DNA of 64,000 bases. Source: an uncultured Bacilli bacterium (GTDB taxonomy: Bacteria; Bacillota_I; Bacilli_A; RF39; UBA660). The stretch lies in contig CALVKC010000003.1 of NCBI GenBank assembly GCA_944332505.1, forward strand, positions 1-64,000, written 5' to 3'. The notes beneath the pieces were generated by a model. It was given only the letters and a program-made list of their open reading frames with translations, had not been told where the DNA came from and made no database searches. Positions 24,615 through 30,640 of the stretch are shown here, in pieces. The position numbers and the translations under genes are program-made. How positions within the stretch are numbered: the first letter of the stretch is position 1; each line of letters begins with the position of its first letter.

Positions 24615-25244
24615 TTAATTTTGGTTAATCTCTTCAATTTTCTTCTTTTTTCTCCTTTCAGCACTTCTTTTACCATAGAACTTCCCTGAGAAGGATGCCA
24701 ACAATGACATCATATCAGCAGCCAATTCCTCAGTATCAGAAACGTCCATACCATTTATTACAATAACCTCACAACCATAACTCTCAAACATCTTCTTGAT
24801 GAACTTGAATTGAAAGCGTGTAAGTCTATCCTTATGTTCAATAACCAACTTATTAACCTTCTGTTTAATGATTAAGTCAGTAAGTTTAACAAACCCACTT
24901 CTGTTATCATTCAAACCACTGCCCACATCTTTTATAATATGTTTGACATACAAATTATGTTTTGCACAATATTCAGATAATCGTTGTGACTGTCTATCTA
25001 AATCACCTTTTTGCTTTTGCTCGTTAGATGAAACTCTTGCATAGGTTGCACAAACAATAGATGTTTTTTCTTCCTCTTTTTGTCTTAAACCAATAAATTC
25101 ATCAAGTATGTCAATATCATATCTACGGTGTCCACCTACAGTCTTTAAAGGTTTTAACTTGTCCGCTTTATCCCATTTTCTTAAAGTATCTTGAGAAACA
25201 TTGAGATAATAGGCTGTGTCTTTTATACTCAGTAATCTTCCCAT
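24615..25244 (-). CDS. tnpA: IS607-family serine recombinase TnpA
   Basis: N-terminal MerR-type helix-turn-helix (LLSIKDTAYYLNVSQDTLRKW, GGHRRYD), then the resolvase catalytic domain with YARVSSNEQ (nucleophile Ser ~72), LVIEHKDRLTRF and a C-terminal DDMMSLLASFSGKFYGKRS-like helix. 209 aa is normal for the family. It carries out GG-core recombination that moves the element and can also act on the gene-less copies. Overlaps the 73-aa ORF stop by one base. Confidence 0.93.
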   Translation of the reverse strand: MGRLLSIKDTAYYLNVSQDTLRKWDKADKLKPLKTVGGHRRYDIDILDEFIGLRQKEEEKTSIVCATYARVSSNEQKQKGDLDRQSQRLSEYCAKHNLYVKHIIKDVGSGLNDNRSGFVKLTDLIIKQKVNKLVIEHKDRLTRFQFKFIKKMFESYGCEVIVINGMDVSDTEELAADMMSLLASFSGKFYGKRSAERRKKKKIEEINQN

Positions 25245-25465
25245 TATACTTCATCATTTTCGATTTTATTTAAAGTTTTGGCAATAATGTTCTTTGCATT
25301 ATCCAACAGTGATTGAAATTCATCTACTGTTATATTTTCATCTATATCAAAGGTATGTTCGTAAACATCACCATTGTCAAGAGTGTAATCTGTTTTTGTG
25401 ACTTTAACTACTTTTGGTTGCATATCTAACAACGTTTTCTTTAACTTATTTATTTTTGTATTCAT
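25244..25465 (-). CDS. Hypothetical protein, 73 aa, upstream of tnpA
   Basis: No family recognised. Helical ends and an acidic middle. TAATG overlap with tnpA suggests coupling; a possible regulator of transposition. Confidence 0.55.
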   Translation of the reverse strand: MNTKINKLKKTLLDMQPKVVKVTKTDYTLDNGDVYEHTFDIDENITVDEFQSLLDNAKNIIAKTLNKIENDEV

Positions 25466-25563
25466 ATATAAATATTATTAATTTTGAAAAAATAACAAAA
25501 ATTTATCATAAAAACAAATAATTTTTCGTAGATTTTCTTAATTTTTTATTTAACAGTTATCAA

Positions 25564-25740
25564 CCCACATATTTCACATTTTCCACCTTTATAATCAATG
25601 GCATCTTTTTTTATTTTTTCTCTTCTTTTTTTAACAGCTTCAGTTTGACATTTTAAACATCTCCAACGATTATCGTTTCTTTTGACAAATCTAGTTAATC
25701 CGTGTTTTTTACACTCTAACATTTTAATTTCATAAGCCAT
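25564..25740 (-). pseudogene. N-terminal half of a split HNH endonuclease
   Basis: Starts MAYEIKMLECKKHGLTRF with a zinc-binding CxxH...CxxC region (CKKHG ... CLKC) and runs to KCEICG, where the IS607 element begins. The rest is at 18615-18787. Still open into the element as a 64-aa frame. Confidence 0.85.
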
Positions 25741-25764
25741 AGGTCACACATTCATTTTTTTTTG

Positions 25765-25836
25765 AGCGAATAGTGGGAATCGAACCCACCCCAAAAGAAT
25801 GGAAATCTCTTATACTAACCGATATACGATATTCGC
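25765..25836 (-). tRNA. tRNA-Gly(TCC), second copy
   Basis: Acceptor GCGAATA/TATTCGC; anticodon stem AGAGA/TCTTT, loop TTTCCAT. Diverged from the copy at 15998. Confidence 0.9.
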
Positions 25837-25839
25837 ATT

Positions 25840-25934
25840 AAAATATCAGTAGATGCACATCTTTAAGCTAAACTTTCTAAGCATTCTTTTATTGAGGTCT
25901 GCTTCCTCACGTACTTTAACTTTACTGATATTTT
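25840..25934 (-). ncRNA. 95-nt structured RNA with 12-bp closing stem
   Basis: The spacer between tRNA-Glu and tRNA-Gly begins AAAATATCAGTA and ends with its exact complement TACTGATATTTT. Inside are hairpins GAGG-AAGCAGA-CCTC and GATG-TG-CATC. No ORF. It occupies the spacer nearly edge to edge. Confidence 0.6.
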
Positions 25935-25935
25935 G

Positions 25936-26007
25936 TACTCCCAATGGGATTCGAACCCATGACTCCACCGTGAAAAGGTGATGACTTAACCACTTGTCGA
26001 TAGGAGC
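25936..26007 (-). tRNA. tRNA-Glu(TTC)
   Basis: Anticodon stem TCACC/GGTGG, loop TTTTCAC; acceptor GCTCCTA/TGGGAGT. Confidence 0.92.
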
Positions 26008-26013
26008 ATTAGT

Positions 26014-26083
26014 TACGGTGGGTAGGATTCGAACCTACTACCTCTAGGTTATGAGCCTAGCGAGCTACCACTGCTCCACCCGT
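26014..26083 (-). tRNA. tRNA-Met(CAT), unusual acceptor
   Basis: Anticodon stem CTAGG/CCTAG, loop CTCATAA; T arm perfect. The 5' acceptor strand ACGGGTGG pairs with CCACCGT only if one G is bulged. D arm resembles initiator tRNA (GGAGCAGTGGTAGCTCG). Confidence 0.8.
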
Positions 26084-26091
26084 GATATTAA

Positions 26092-26234
26092 AAGTAGTTG
26101 TAATAGCTGTTATATTTTACAATAACAATTTAAATGCGTAGGATTTCTGCTATATTTCATACAGTATACATTTGTCGCAACCTCACTTACCTCACATACT
26201 ATTACTAGCGATTGCACCTGACTATTTACTACTT
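26092..26234 (-). ncRNA. Structured spacer, 7-bp closing stem
   Basis: AAGTAGT/ACTACTT closes a region with a GCAATCGC/GTTGC pairing. Its 5' strand overlaps the end of the 38-aa ORF. Confidence 0.35.
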
Positions 26235-26338
26235 ATTTCTTTTAAACCGTATTTCTTAAGAGTTTCATATAATTCTTTTGGAGATTTATTTTCAAAATAA
26301 AAATCTATTTTCTCCTTTAATTTTTTTGTTAATTTCAT
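26222..26338 (-). CDS. Small ORF, 38 aa
   Basis: Product MKLTKKLKEKIDFYFENKSP... is a basic amphipathic helix peptide; the frame is continuous with an ATG and lies in an otherwise empty gap between tRNAs. No family recognised. Confidence 0.45.
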   Translation of the reverse strand: MKLTKKLKEKIDFYFENKSPKELYETLKKYGLKEISSK

Positions 26339-26364
26339 ATAAAACTATTTAATTGGTTTTTAAG

Positions 26365-26439
26365 CTCTCCGAGTAGGACTCGAACCTACGACCCATAGAT
26401 TAACAGTCTATTGCTACTGACCAACTGAGCTATCGGAGA
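26365..26439 (-). tRNA. tRNA-Asn(GTT), second copy
   Basis: Anticodon stem ATAGA/TCTAT, loop CTGTTAA; acceptor TCTCCGA/TCGGAGA. Confidence 0.92.
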
Positions 26440-26455
26440 ATTTAATTCTACAATG

Positions 26456-26463
26456 CAAATATA
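26456..26463 (-). promoter_or_regulatory. Bacteroidota -7 box before tRNA-Asn
   Basis: TATATTTG, 16 bp upstream of the tRNA 5' end. Confidence 0.5.
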
Positions 26464-26512
26464 CAAATTAAATTTAAATAATCCAAATTTTATATCGTTT
26501 TTTTTTATTCTG

Positions 26513-26584
26513 TTACGAGAGTGGGATTCGAACCCACGACCCCAAGGATATGAGCCTTGTGAGCTACCACTGCTCCATCTCGTA
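26513..26584 (-). tRNA. tRNA-Met(CAT), second
   Basis: Acceptor TACGAGA/TCTCGTA perfect; anticodon stem CAAGG/CCTTG, loop CTCATAT. One of the two CAT tRNAs may be an elongator, an initiator, or an Ile2 after lysidine modification. Confidence 0.9.
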
Positions 26585-26592
26585 ATATAATG

Positions 26593-26675
26593 TACCAAAG
26601 GTGGGAATCGAACCCACAATGATTTCTCCATAGCATCCTAAGTGCTACCGCTATACCAAATTCGCGTACTTTGGC
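26593..26675 (-). tRNA. tRNA-Leu(TAG)
   Basis: Class II tRNA; acceptor GCCAAAG/CTTTGGT; anticodon stem TAGCA/TGCTA, loop CTTAGGA; 13-nt variable arm. Confidence 0.87.
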
Positions 26676-26693
26676 ATTTTAATTAAGAATTGG

Positions 26694-26764
26694 AGCGAAT
26701 TGTGAGAGTCGAACTCACCTCTTCTGCATGGCAAGCAGATGCATTACCGATATGCTAAACTCGC
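26694..26764 (-). tRNA. tRNA-Gly(GCC)
   Basis: Anticodon stem TCTGC/GCAGA, loop TTGCCAT. An identical copy lies at 31343-31413. Confidence 0.93.
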
Positions 26765-26771
26765 AAAAAAA

Positions 26772-27017
26772 TTATAATCGTATTAGCTCATTATTTTCAT
26801 TTGCACGTCTAATCCAACGCATTAATGTAATAGCTTTATCGTAAAACGGCATAAAACTAGCACTTTCTCCAACATCATGTTTATCACTCACATCAATGGA
26901 TAGTTGATATCTATTACCATTTATATCTGTAACAATGTATTCAATAATACCACCACTAATTACTTTTTGTAATTCAGCTGTACCTTTTACAATATCCTTT
27001 ATATCATTTACAACCAT
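26772..27017 (-). CDS. Hypothetical protein, 81 aa
   Basis: No family recognised. The start is ATG 27017 (MVVNDIKDIVKGTAELQKVI); the longer frame upstream is only read-through of tRNA-Asp. Compact alpha/beta pattern with a strand block IEYIVTDINGNRYQLSI and a C-terminal helix with Trp/Arg. Confidence 0.6.
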   Translation of the reverse strand: MVVNDIKDIVKGTAELQKVISGGIIEYIVTDINGNRYQLSIDVSDKHDVGESASFMPFYDKAITLMRWIRRANENNELIRL

Positions 27018-27033
27018 AATATTAATTTTTATG

Positions 27034-27107
27034 CGGTGCATACGAGATTCGAACTCGTGACCTCTGCCGTGACAGGGCAGCATTCTAACCAACTGAACTA
27101 ATACACC
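27034..27107 (-). tRNA. tRNA-Asp(GTC)
   Basis: Acceptor GGTGTAT/ATGCACC, discriminator G; anticodon stem CTGCC/GGCAG, loop CTGTCAC. Confidence 0.94.
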
Positions 27108-27135
27108 ATCGATAAACCAAAAGTTTAATACATCA

Positions 27136-27143
27136 CAAAGATA
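27136..27143 (-). promoter_or_regulatory. Bacteroidota -7 box before tRNA-Asp
   Basis: TATCTTTG, 28 bp upstream. Confidence 0.5.
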
Positions 27144-27194
27144 CAAATATTATTTAATAAAACCAAATATTTTTCTTATAATTAACTTTATTTG

Positions 27195-27265
27195 TTGGGT
27201 TAATAGGACTCGAACCTATTCTAAAACATCCAAAATGTCTTGTGCTGCCATTACACCATAACCCA
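27195..27265 (-). tRNA. tRNA-Gln(TTG)
   Basis: Acceptor TGGGTTA/TAACCCA; anticodon stem AGACA/TGTTT, loop TTTTGGA. Confidence 0.93.
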
Positions 27266-27336
27266 ATTTTAATAAACAGAATTAAAGTAAATCTGTAATA
27301 ATATTGCAATTAGCCATTAAAATTCTACAACCAATT

Positions 27337-27885
27337 TTAATGTTTCCGAATCGTACCTCTCTTAATATCATTAATATATTTTTCAACGTCTAATATACGT
27401 TTTTTAACTATATAAGAAATAGTTCCTTTACTTTTTATACCATATTTACTCATAAGTTCACTATAATTTAACCCATTTCTATAGTCTAAACGTATTTGCT
27501 TTACAATATCATCATTAAATTTTACCTTTTTACGACTTGCTAAATAAGCAGCTTTAGTTCTAACTTCAAGTAATTTATCAAGATTATTTTCTTGTTGACT
27601 TCCAATTTCAATATTATTCCAAGAATTGTCTAGTGGATTTCCATTTAAATGCCTAACAACAACATCATTTTTATATATTTCATCACCAAACTTAAAATAT
27701 GCTTGAAATCTATGCACACCTATTTTAATTGTATAAATTTTTTTATATTTAACGCTAAAAATTAAATACCCTCTTAAGTCAATACGTCCTTTTACCTTCC
27801 CCCCTTTAGGGTTTGTTACATTACCATCTTTATCAATAGTAAACCCAAGTTTAAATGCCTTTTCTTCATTTCTACTATACTCCAT
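27337..27885 (-). CDS. HNH homing endonuclease-like protein
   Basis: The HNH-3-type core reads VHRFQAYFKFGDEI, VVRHLNGNPLDNSWNNIEIGS and QQENNLDK, with His-Asn pattern as in phage homing endonucleases. The C-terminal ~60 residues resemble a DNA-binding helix-turn-helix (DYRNGLNYSELMSKYGIKSK). ATG 27885; a longer frame is tRNA-Ser read-through. Freestanding in the tRNA array; the target may be a nearby tRNA or ncRNA locus. Confidence 0.75.
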   Translation of the reverse strand: MEYSRNEEKAFKLGFTIDKDGNVTNPKGGKVKGRIDLRGYLIFSVKYKKIYTIKIGVHRFQAYFKFGDEIYKNDVVVRHLNGNPLDNSWNNIEIGSQQENNLDKLLEVRTKAAYLASRKKVKFNDDIVKQIRLDYRNGLNYSELMSKYGIKSKGTISYIVKKRILDVEKYINDIKRGTIRKH

Positions 27886-27938
27886 ATTAGGAAATGCAAT
27901 AATACACTTTTTATTGTTAGTAAACTTTTTTTTATAAG

Positions 27939-28024
27939 CTGAGGCGACAGGATTCGAACCTGCGAACCGAATAACGGTTGCCGACTTAGCAAATCGGTAG
28001 TTTCAGCCACTCACTCACACCTCA
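27939..28024 (-). tRNA. tRNA-Ser(GCT)
   Basis: Class II; acceptor TGAGGTG/CGCCTCA, discriminator G; anticodon stem CCGAT/GTCGG, loop TTGCTAA. Confidence 0.92.
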
Positions 28025-28032
28025 ATATTAAA

Positions 28033-28238
28033 TATACAACTCATCACAAGATTTTTCCGTTTGGACTAGAACGAAACCATCTACTGTAGACTCATAGTTT
28101 CTCTCTTGTGCTGTAACACTCACTAGTTAATAATAATTATCATACGTATCTTATTATCCTTATTGCACCAAAGCACCTCTAAAGTTCCCTATTACCTTAT
28201 TTACAGCTAATAACTAGCGAACTCAAATAAGTTGTATA
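28033..28238 (-). ncRNA. 206-nt structured RNA with 9-bp closing stem
   Basis: TATACAACT at one end pairs exactly with AGTTGTATA at the other. Inside: CTAGTTA/TAACTAG and GAAACTAT/ATGGTTTC stems. No ORF. It fills the spacer between the two tRNA-Ser genes. Confidence 0.6.
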
Positions 28239-28242
28239 TTAG

Positions 28243-28327
28243 CGGAGGTTAATAGATTCGAACTATTGGTACATTACTGTACGGTAGTTTTCAAAACTAC
28301 TGGAATAAGCCACTCTCCCAAACCTCC
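28243..28327 (-). tRNA. tRNA-Ser(TGA)
   Basis: Class II; acceptor GGAGGTT/AACCTCC perfect; anticodon stem GTAGT/ACTAC, loop TTTGAAA; variable arm GTACAG-TAATG-TACC. Confidence 0.93.
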
Positions 28328-28435
28328 AGATTTTAAAAAATGCTGAGAATTTGACATTTTTATACTTATATTACATCAGCGTTGGAACTGATTATTCACA
28401 CAATAACTTACATTATTGTAATAAGCATACGCAAT

Positions 28436-29194
28436 AGTTTTGCGAAAACTACTAAAAAACTTACTTAATAGTATCATAGATTTCATTTTTTCACCATGCT
28501 CTTGCGGATTAAGAAGTTGCCACCTCTTACATAGATGAATACTCTTACTTTCTTTATGCTTTCCTTGCGGTACTAACATAATCTTCATATTACAGAAGAA
28601 TAAGCGTATTTTAACCATTAAGTGTCACGCACTTTTGCTAACTAAATAACTTCAGTAATGAAGGATTCGAACCTTCGGCACATTGATTAAGATTCAATTG
28701 CTCTACCGTTGAGCTAATTACTAATAAATTTTTAATATAGTACATTAAGAGATGTGGCGTGACTTCGGAAATTCGTAACTTTTGGTTACGACCCATCCAA
28801 CACCTCTTTATAAACATTTCACCCATTCAAATGTTTATTATCAATAACTTTTCTTATTATTTAATAAGAAAGAACCATATATTTCTATATAAGACACCAC
28901 TCTTACAATCTCTTTGGTAAGAGATTATGGTTCAATATTACAAATTGTAATATAGTTAATTGATTGGTAACAACACGAATACTAGGAATATTTTGCATCA
29001 TTACCCTTGTAAAATCTATTGCATTACTGCTCAACAGAGTTGTATATCTCTTCCCTATCATTAACCCTTAAATTACACCGACTAGCTCTCATTTATCCGA
29101 GTTAATGGTTTTACAAGTCTTTCAGTGGAAAACCTTTAAAAGATTTCGGTAGTGTCGTTACTTACTACCTTTATCACATCACTGTTTTATCCTC
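28436..29194 (-). ncRNA. Giant structured RNA, copy B, with embedded tRNA
   Basis: Collinear with copy A (17840-18520). Conserved blocks: CTTTATCACATCACTG near the 5' end (29169); a TAACCAAAAGTTAC hairpin (~28785); AGTACCGCAAGGAAAG (28559-28574); GTAAGTTTTTTAGTA (28450-28464); and an AGTTTT-CGC-AAAACT hairpin at the 3' end. A complete tRNA-Lys(CTT) occupies the place of a simple hairpin in copy A. Without those 72 nt, the lengths agree (~687 vs ~677). Flanks 28328-28435 and 29195-29234 are probably part of the same transcript between tRNA-Ser and tRNA-Tyr. Confidence 0.7.
28652..28723 (-). tRNA. tRNA-Lys(CTT) embedded in giant RNA B
   Basis: Acceptor TAGTAAT/ATTACTG (first pair weak), D stem GCTC/GAGC, anticodon stem ATTGA/TCAAT perfect, loop ATCTTAA, T arm GAAGG/CCTTC perfect. 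The third Lys tRNA in the window and the only CTT. Confidence 0.88.
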
Positions 29195-29234
29195 AGTGCT
29201 ACGAAGACTAGCACAATAGCTATATAGCTATTTG

Positions 29235-29317
29235 TTGAAGAGGACGGATTCGAACCGCCGAAGGCATAAGCCAGCAGATTTACAGTCTGCCCCATTTGTC
29301 CACTCTGGTACTCTTCA
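29235..29317 (-). tRNA. tRNA-Tyr(GTA)
   Basis: Class II; acceptor TGAAGAG/CTCTTCA; anticodon stem GCAGA/TCTGC, loop CTGTAAA; discriminator A. The phage also encodes a TyrRS at 35340. Confidence 0.93.
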
Positions 29318-29330
29318 GTAAATCACTTTG

Positions 29331-29338
29331 CAAATATA
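29331..29338 (-). promoter_or_regulatory. Bacteroidota -7 box before tRNA-Tyr/giant RNA B
   Basis: TATATTTG, 13 bp before tRNA-Tyr; it would also transcribe giant RNA B. Confidence 0.55.
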
Positions 29339-29390
29339 TAAACTTTTTTTGAAATATGCAAGTTTTCAAAGAACTTTTTTTTATTTTTTA

Positions 29391-29504
29391 TTGGAGAGGA
29401 TGGATTCCAACCATCGCAGCCATCAATATGACAAACTATAACTAATAGTTTCCGCTTGTTTAATTCATTGTTACTTACAATGTTTTTCCCCACGGTACTC
29501 TCCA
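29391..29504 (-). tRNA. Class II tRNA-like gene with insertion in the D loop
   Basis: 114 nt. Acceptor TGGAGAG/CTCTCCA perfect, T stem GATGG/CCATC perfect, variable arm GTCAT/ATGGC, anticodon stem AACTA/TAGTT with loop TTAGTTA. The D loop carries an extra ~30 nt with a perfect CATTGT/ACAATG hairpin, and the T loop reads TTGGAAT instead of TTCGAAT. Anticodon would be AGT, which does not match the class II shape. It may be a decayed tRNA or a tRNA mimic. It has its own promoter. Confidence 0.55.
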
Positions 29505-29521
29505 ATTTATTATCTGCTTTG

Positions 29522-29529
29522 CAAAGATA
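29522..29529 (-). promoter_or_regulatory. Bacteroidota -7 box before the tRNA-like gene
   Basis: TATCTTTG, 17 bp upstream of 29504. Confidence 0.55.
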
Positions 29530-29585
29530 CAAATAAAAATTGTACTATCCAAATTTTCAAAGAACTTTTTTTTATTCAGCCAACA

Positions 29586-29845
29586 CCGTATATGAAATTA
29601 TACGAAAATCTATGATTTTGTATATTTCACTTCTTGCTTCAACCTATCATTACTTTTTAGTACATTATCCTTAGATAATCAGTCATCCATAAGAGGATAG
29701 TCCACAAGCGTAAATTCGGTGCTACGGACACCTATTGTATTCATATATAATATATCATTAACTCTGCAAAAATACAAAAAATTTATCATAAAAACAAATA
29801 ATTTTTCGTAGATTTTATTAAAAGTTTATTTAACAGCTATTAACC
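29586..29845 (-). mobile_element. 256-bp IS607-derived element (gene-less), second copy
   Basis: Between GG dinucleotides: left end TTAATAGCTGTTAAATAA, promoter box TATTTTTG at 29767, and right end nearly identical to that at 17221. It lies downstream of a promoter and next to a long hairpin, not in a recognisable gene. Predicted guide after the right end begins TGTTGGCTGAATAAAA. Confidence 0.85.
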
Positions 29846-29851
29846 CCATTT

Positions 29852-29941
29852 CTAGATAACTTAAATTATAAGTTATTGTACTAATAGAAATAAACATTTT
29901 ATATATCGTTCTACGCATTAACTTTATACTTTGCAAATATA
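29852..29941 (-). other. Promoter and two-step hairpin beside the 256-bp element
   Basis: TATATTTG (29934-29941) is followed by a fold with ATTTCTA/TAGAAAT (7 bp) outside and ATAACTT/AAGTTAT (7 bp, 7-nt loop) inside, ending next to the element. It may be the start of a small RNA that the element interrupts. No certain ORF. Confidence 0.35.
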
Positions 29942-29986
29942 GTATTTTTTTATTAAAAAACCAAATTTTTAAACTAATAAAATTAA

Positions 29987-30313
29987 TTAAATATTATCTA
30001 ATTCATCATTTATTAACTGCTTTGCTTCTTGTTTAAGATAATTACGGACTAATTTACTTCCAAAATACCTATCTTTTTTCATTCTATCAGTTTCACCATG
30101 TCTTTTTATGTAAAACGTATGGTAAGATGATTTTTTATCATATTTTTTGTAACCATTTATGACTTTTATCCGCTTTGCTTTGAAATGTTTTTCATTACAT
30201 GGTAAAAACAAACAGTTATTAGACCAAGCAATAGCTTTTTTTCTTCTATTAGAGATATTAAACTGTTGCTTATCTCTTAAAACTAAATTATGCAATAATC
30301 TTTCACTAATCAT
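29987..30313 (-). CDS. Hypothetical protein, 108 aa
   Basis: No family recognised. Very basic (many Arg/Lys, e.g. NRRKKAIAW, RIKVINGYKKYDKKS), so probably nucleic-acid binding. ATG 30313 is preferred over a TTG at 30319. Confidence 0.55.
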   Translation of the reverse strand: MISERLLHNLVLRDKQQFNISNRRKKAIAWSNNCLFLPCNEKHFKAKRIKVINGYKKYDKKSSYHTFYIKRHGETDRMKKDRYFGSKLVRNYLKQEAKQLINDELDNI

Positions 30314-30344
30314 AAGCAATCAATTTTAGTTAAGTAATTACATT

Positions 30345-30352
30345 GCAAATGT
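30345..30352 (-). promoter_or_regulatory. Bacteroidota -7 box before the 108-aa ORF
   Basis: TACATTTG, 31 bp upstream of 30313. Confidence 0.5.
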
Positions 30353-30393
30353 ATAAAATTATTTTGGAATATCCAAATTTTTAGTTTAATTTT

Positions 30394-30639
30394 TTATTTT
30401 AAATTATTTAAATCTTTCATCAATATTTCTTCACTATCAGATAATAAACTCAAATATTTACCTTTATCTTTAATTAAAGAATCATTTACTGCTAATTTCA
30501 TTGATTTAACAATATCTAATCTAGCTTCAATATTTTCCTTAGTAAGTAAATTATCTGAACTAATTTGTGAAACAATAAAGAATTCAAATAAACCTTCATT
30601 TACTAACTTTTCAATGAATTCAGTATTAATTCTTTTCAT
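30394..30639 (-). CDS. Hypothetical protein, 81 aa
   Basis: No family recognised. Helical, charged, no Cys. Begins one base after the stop of the FTR-HNH fusion gene. Confidence 0.55.
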   Translation of the reverse strand: MKRINTEFIEKLVNEGLFEFFIVSQISSDNLLTKENIEARLDIVKSMKLAVNDSLIKDKGKYLSLLSDSEEILMKDLNNLK

Positions 30640-30640
30640 A

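Larger units (their letters stand above)
18786..25565 (-). mobile_element. 6.8-kb IS607-family element with tnpA, tnpB and cargo
   Basis: The left end (GG then TTGATAACTG) is at 25565 and the right end (TATAC then GG) at 18786. Order on the minus strand: 73-aa ORF, tnpA, promoter, 43-aa ORF, zinc-ribbon repeat protein, helicase-methyltransferase, 96-aa ORF, tnpB, guide-RNA end. Typical IS607 elements hold only tnpA and tnpB (~2 kb), so ~4 kb is cargo. The cargo is visibly richer in G+C than the phage. It interrupts an HNH endonuclease gene that is restored in frame on removal. Confidence 0.88.

Noticed and set aside
24376..24618. An 80-aa hydrophobic plus-strand frame
   Set aside because: Antisense of the 43-aa ORF and promoter region; hydrophobicity comes from reading A/T-rich DNA on that strand.
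26105..26125. A sequence resembling an element left end on the plus strand (AATAGCTGTTA)
   Set aside because: Only ~11 bases match, orientation is opposite, and no right end is nearby.
28376..28618. An 80-aa minus-strand open frame inside giant RNA copy B
   Set aside because: The homologous stretch in copy A has a stop right after the shared CCGCAAGGAAAG block and changes of length that break the frame, while stems covary. The conservation is of RNA, not protein.
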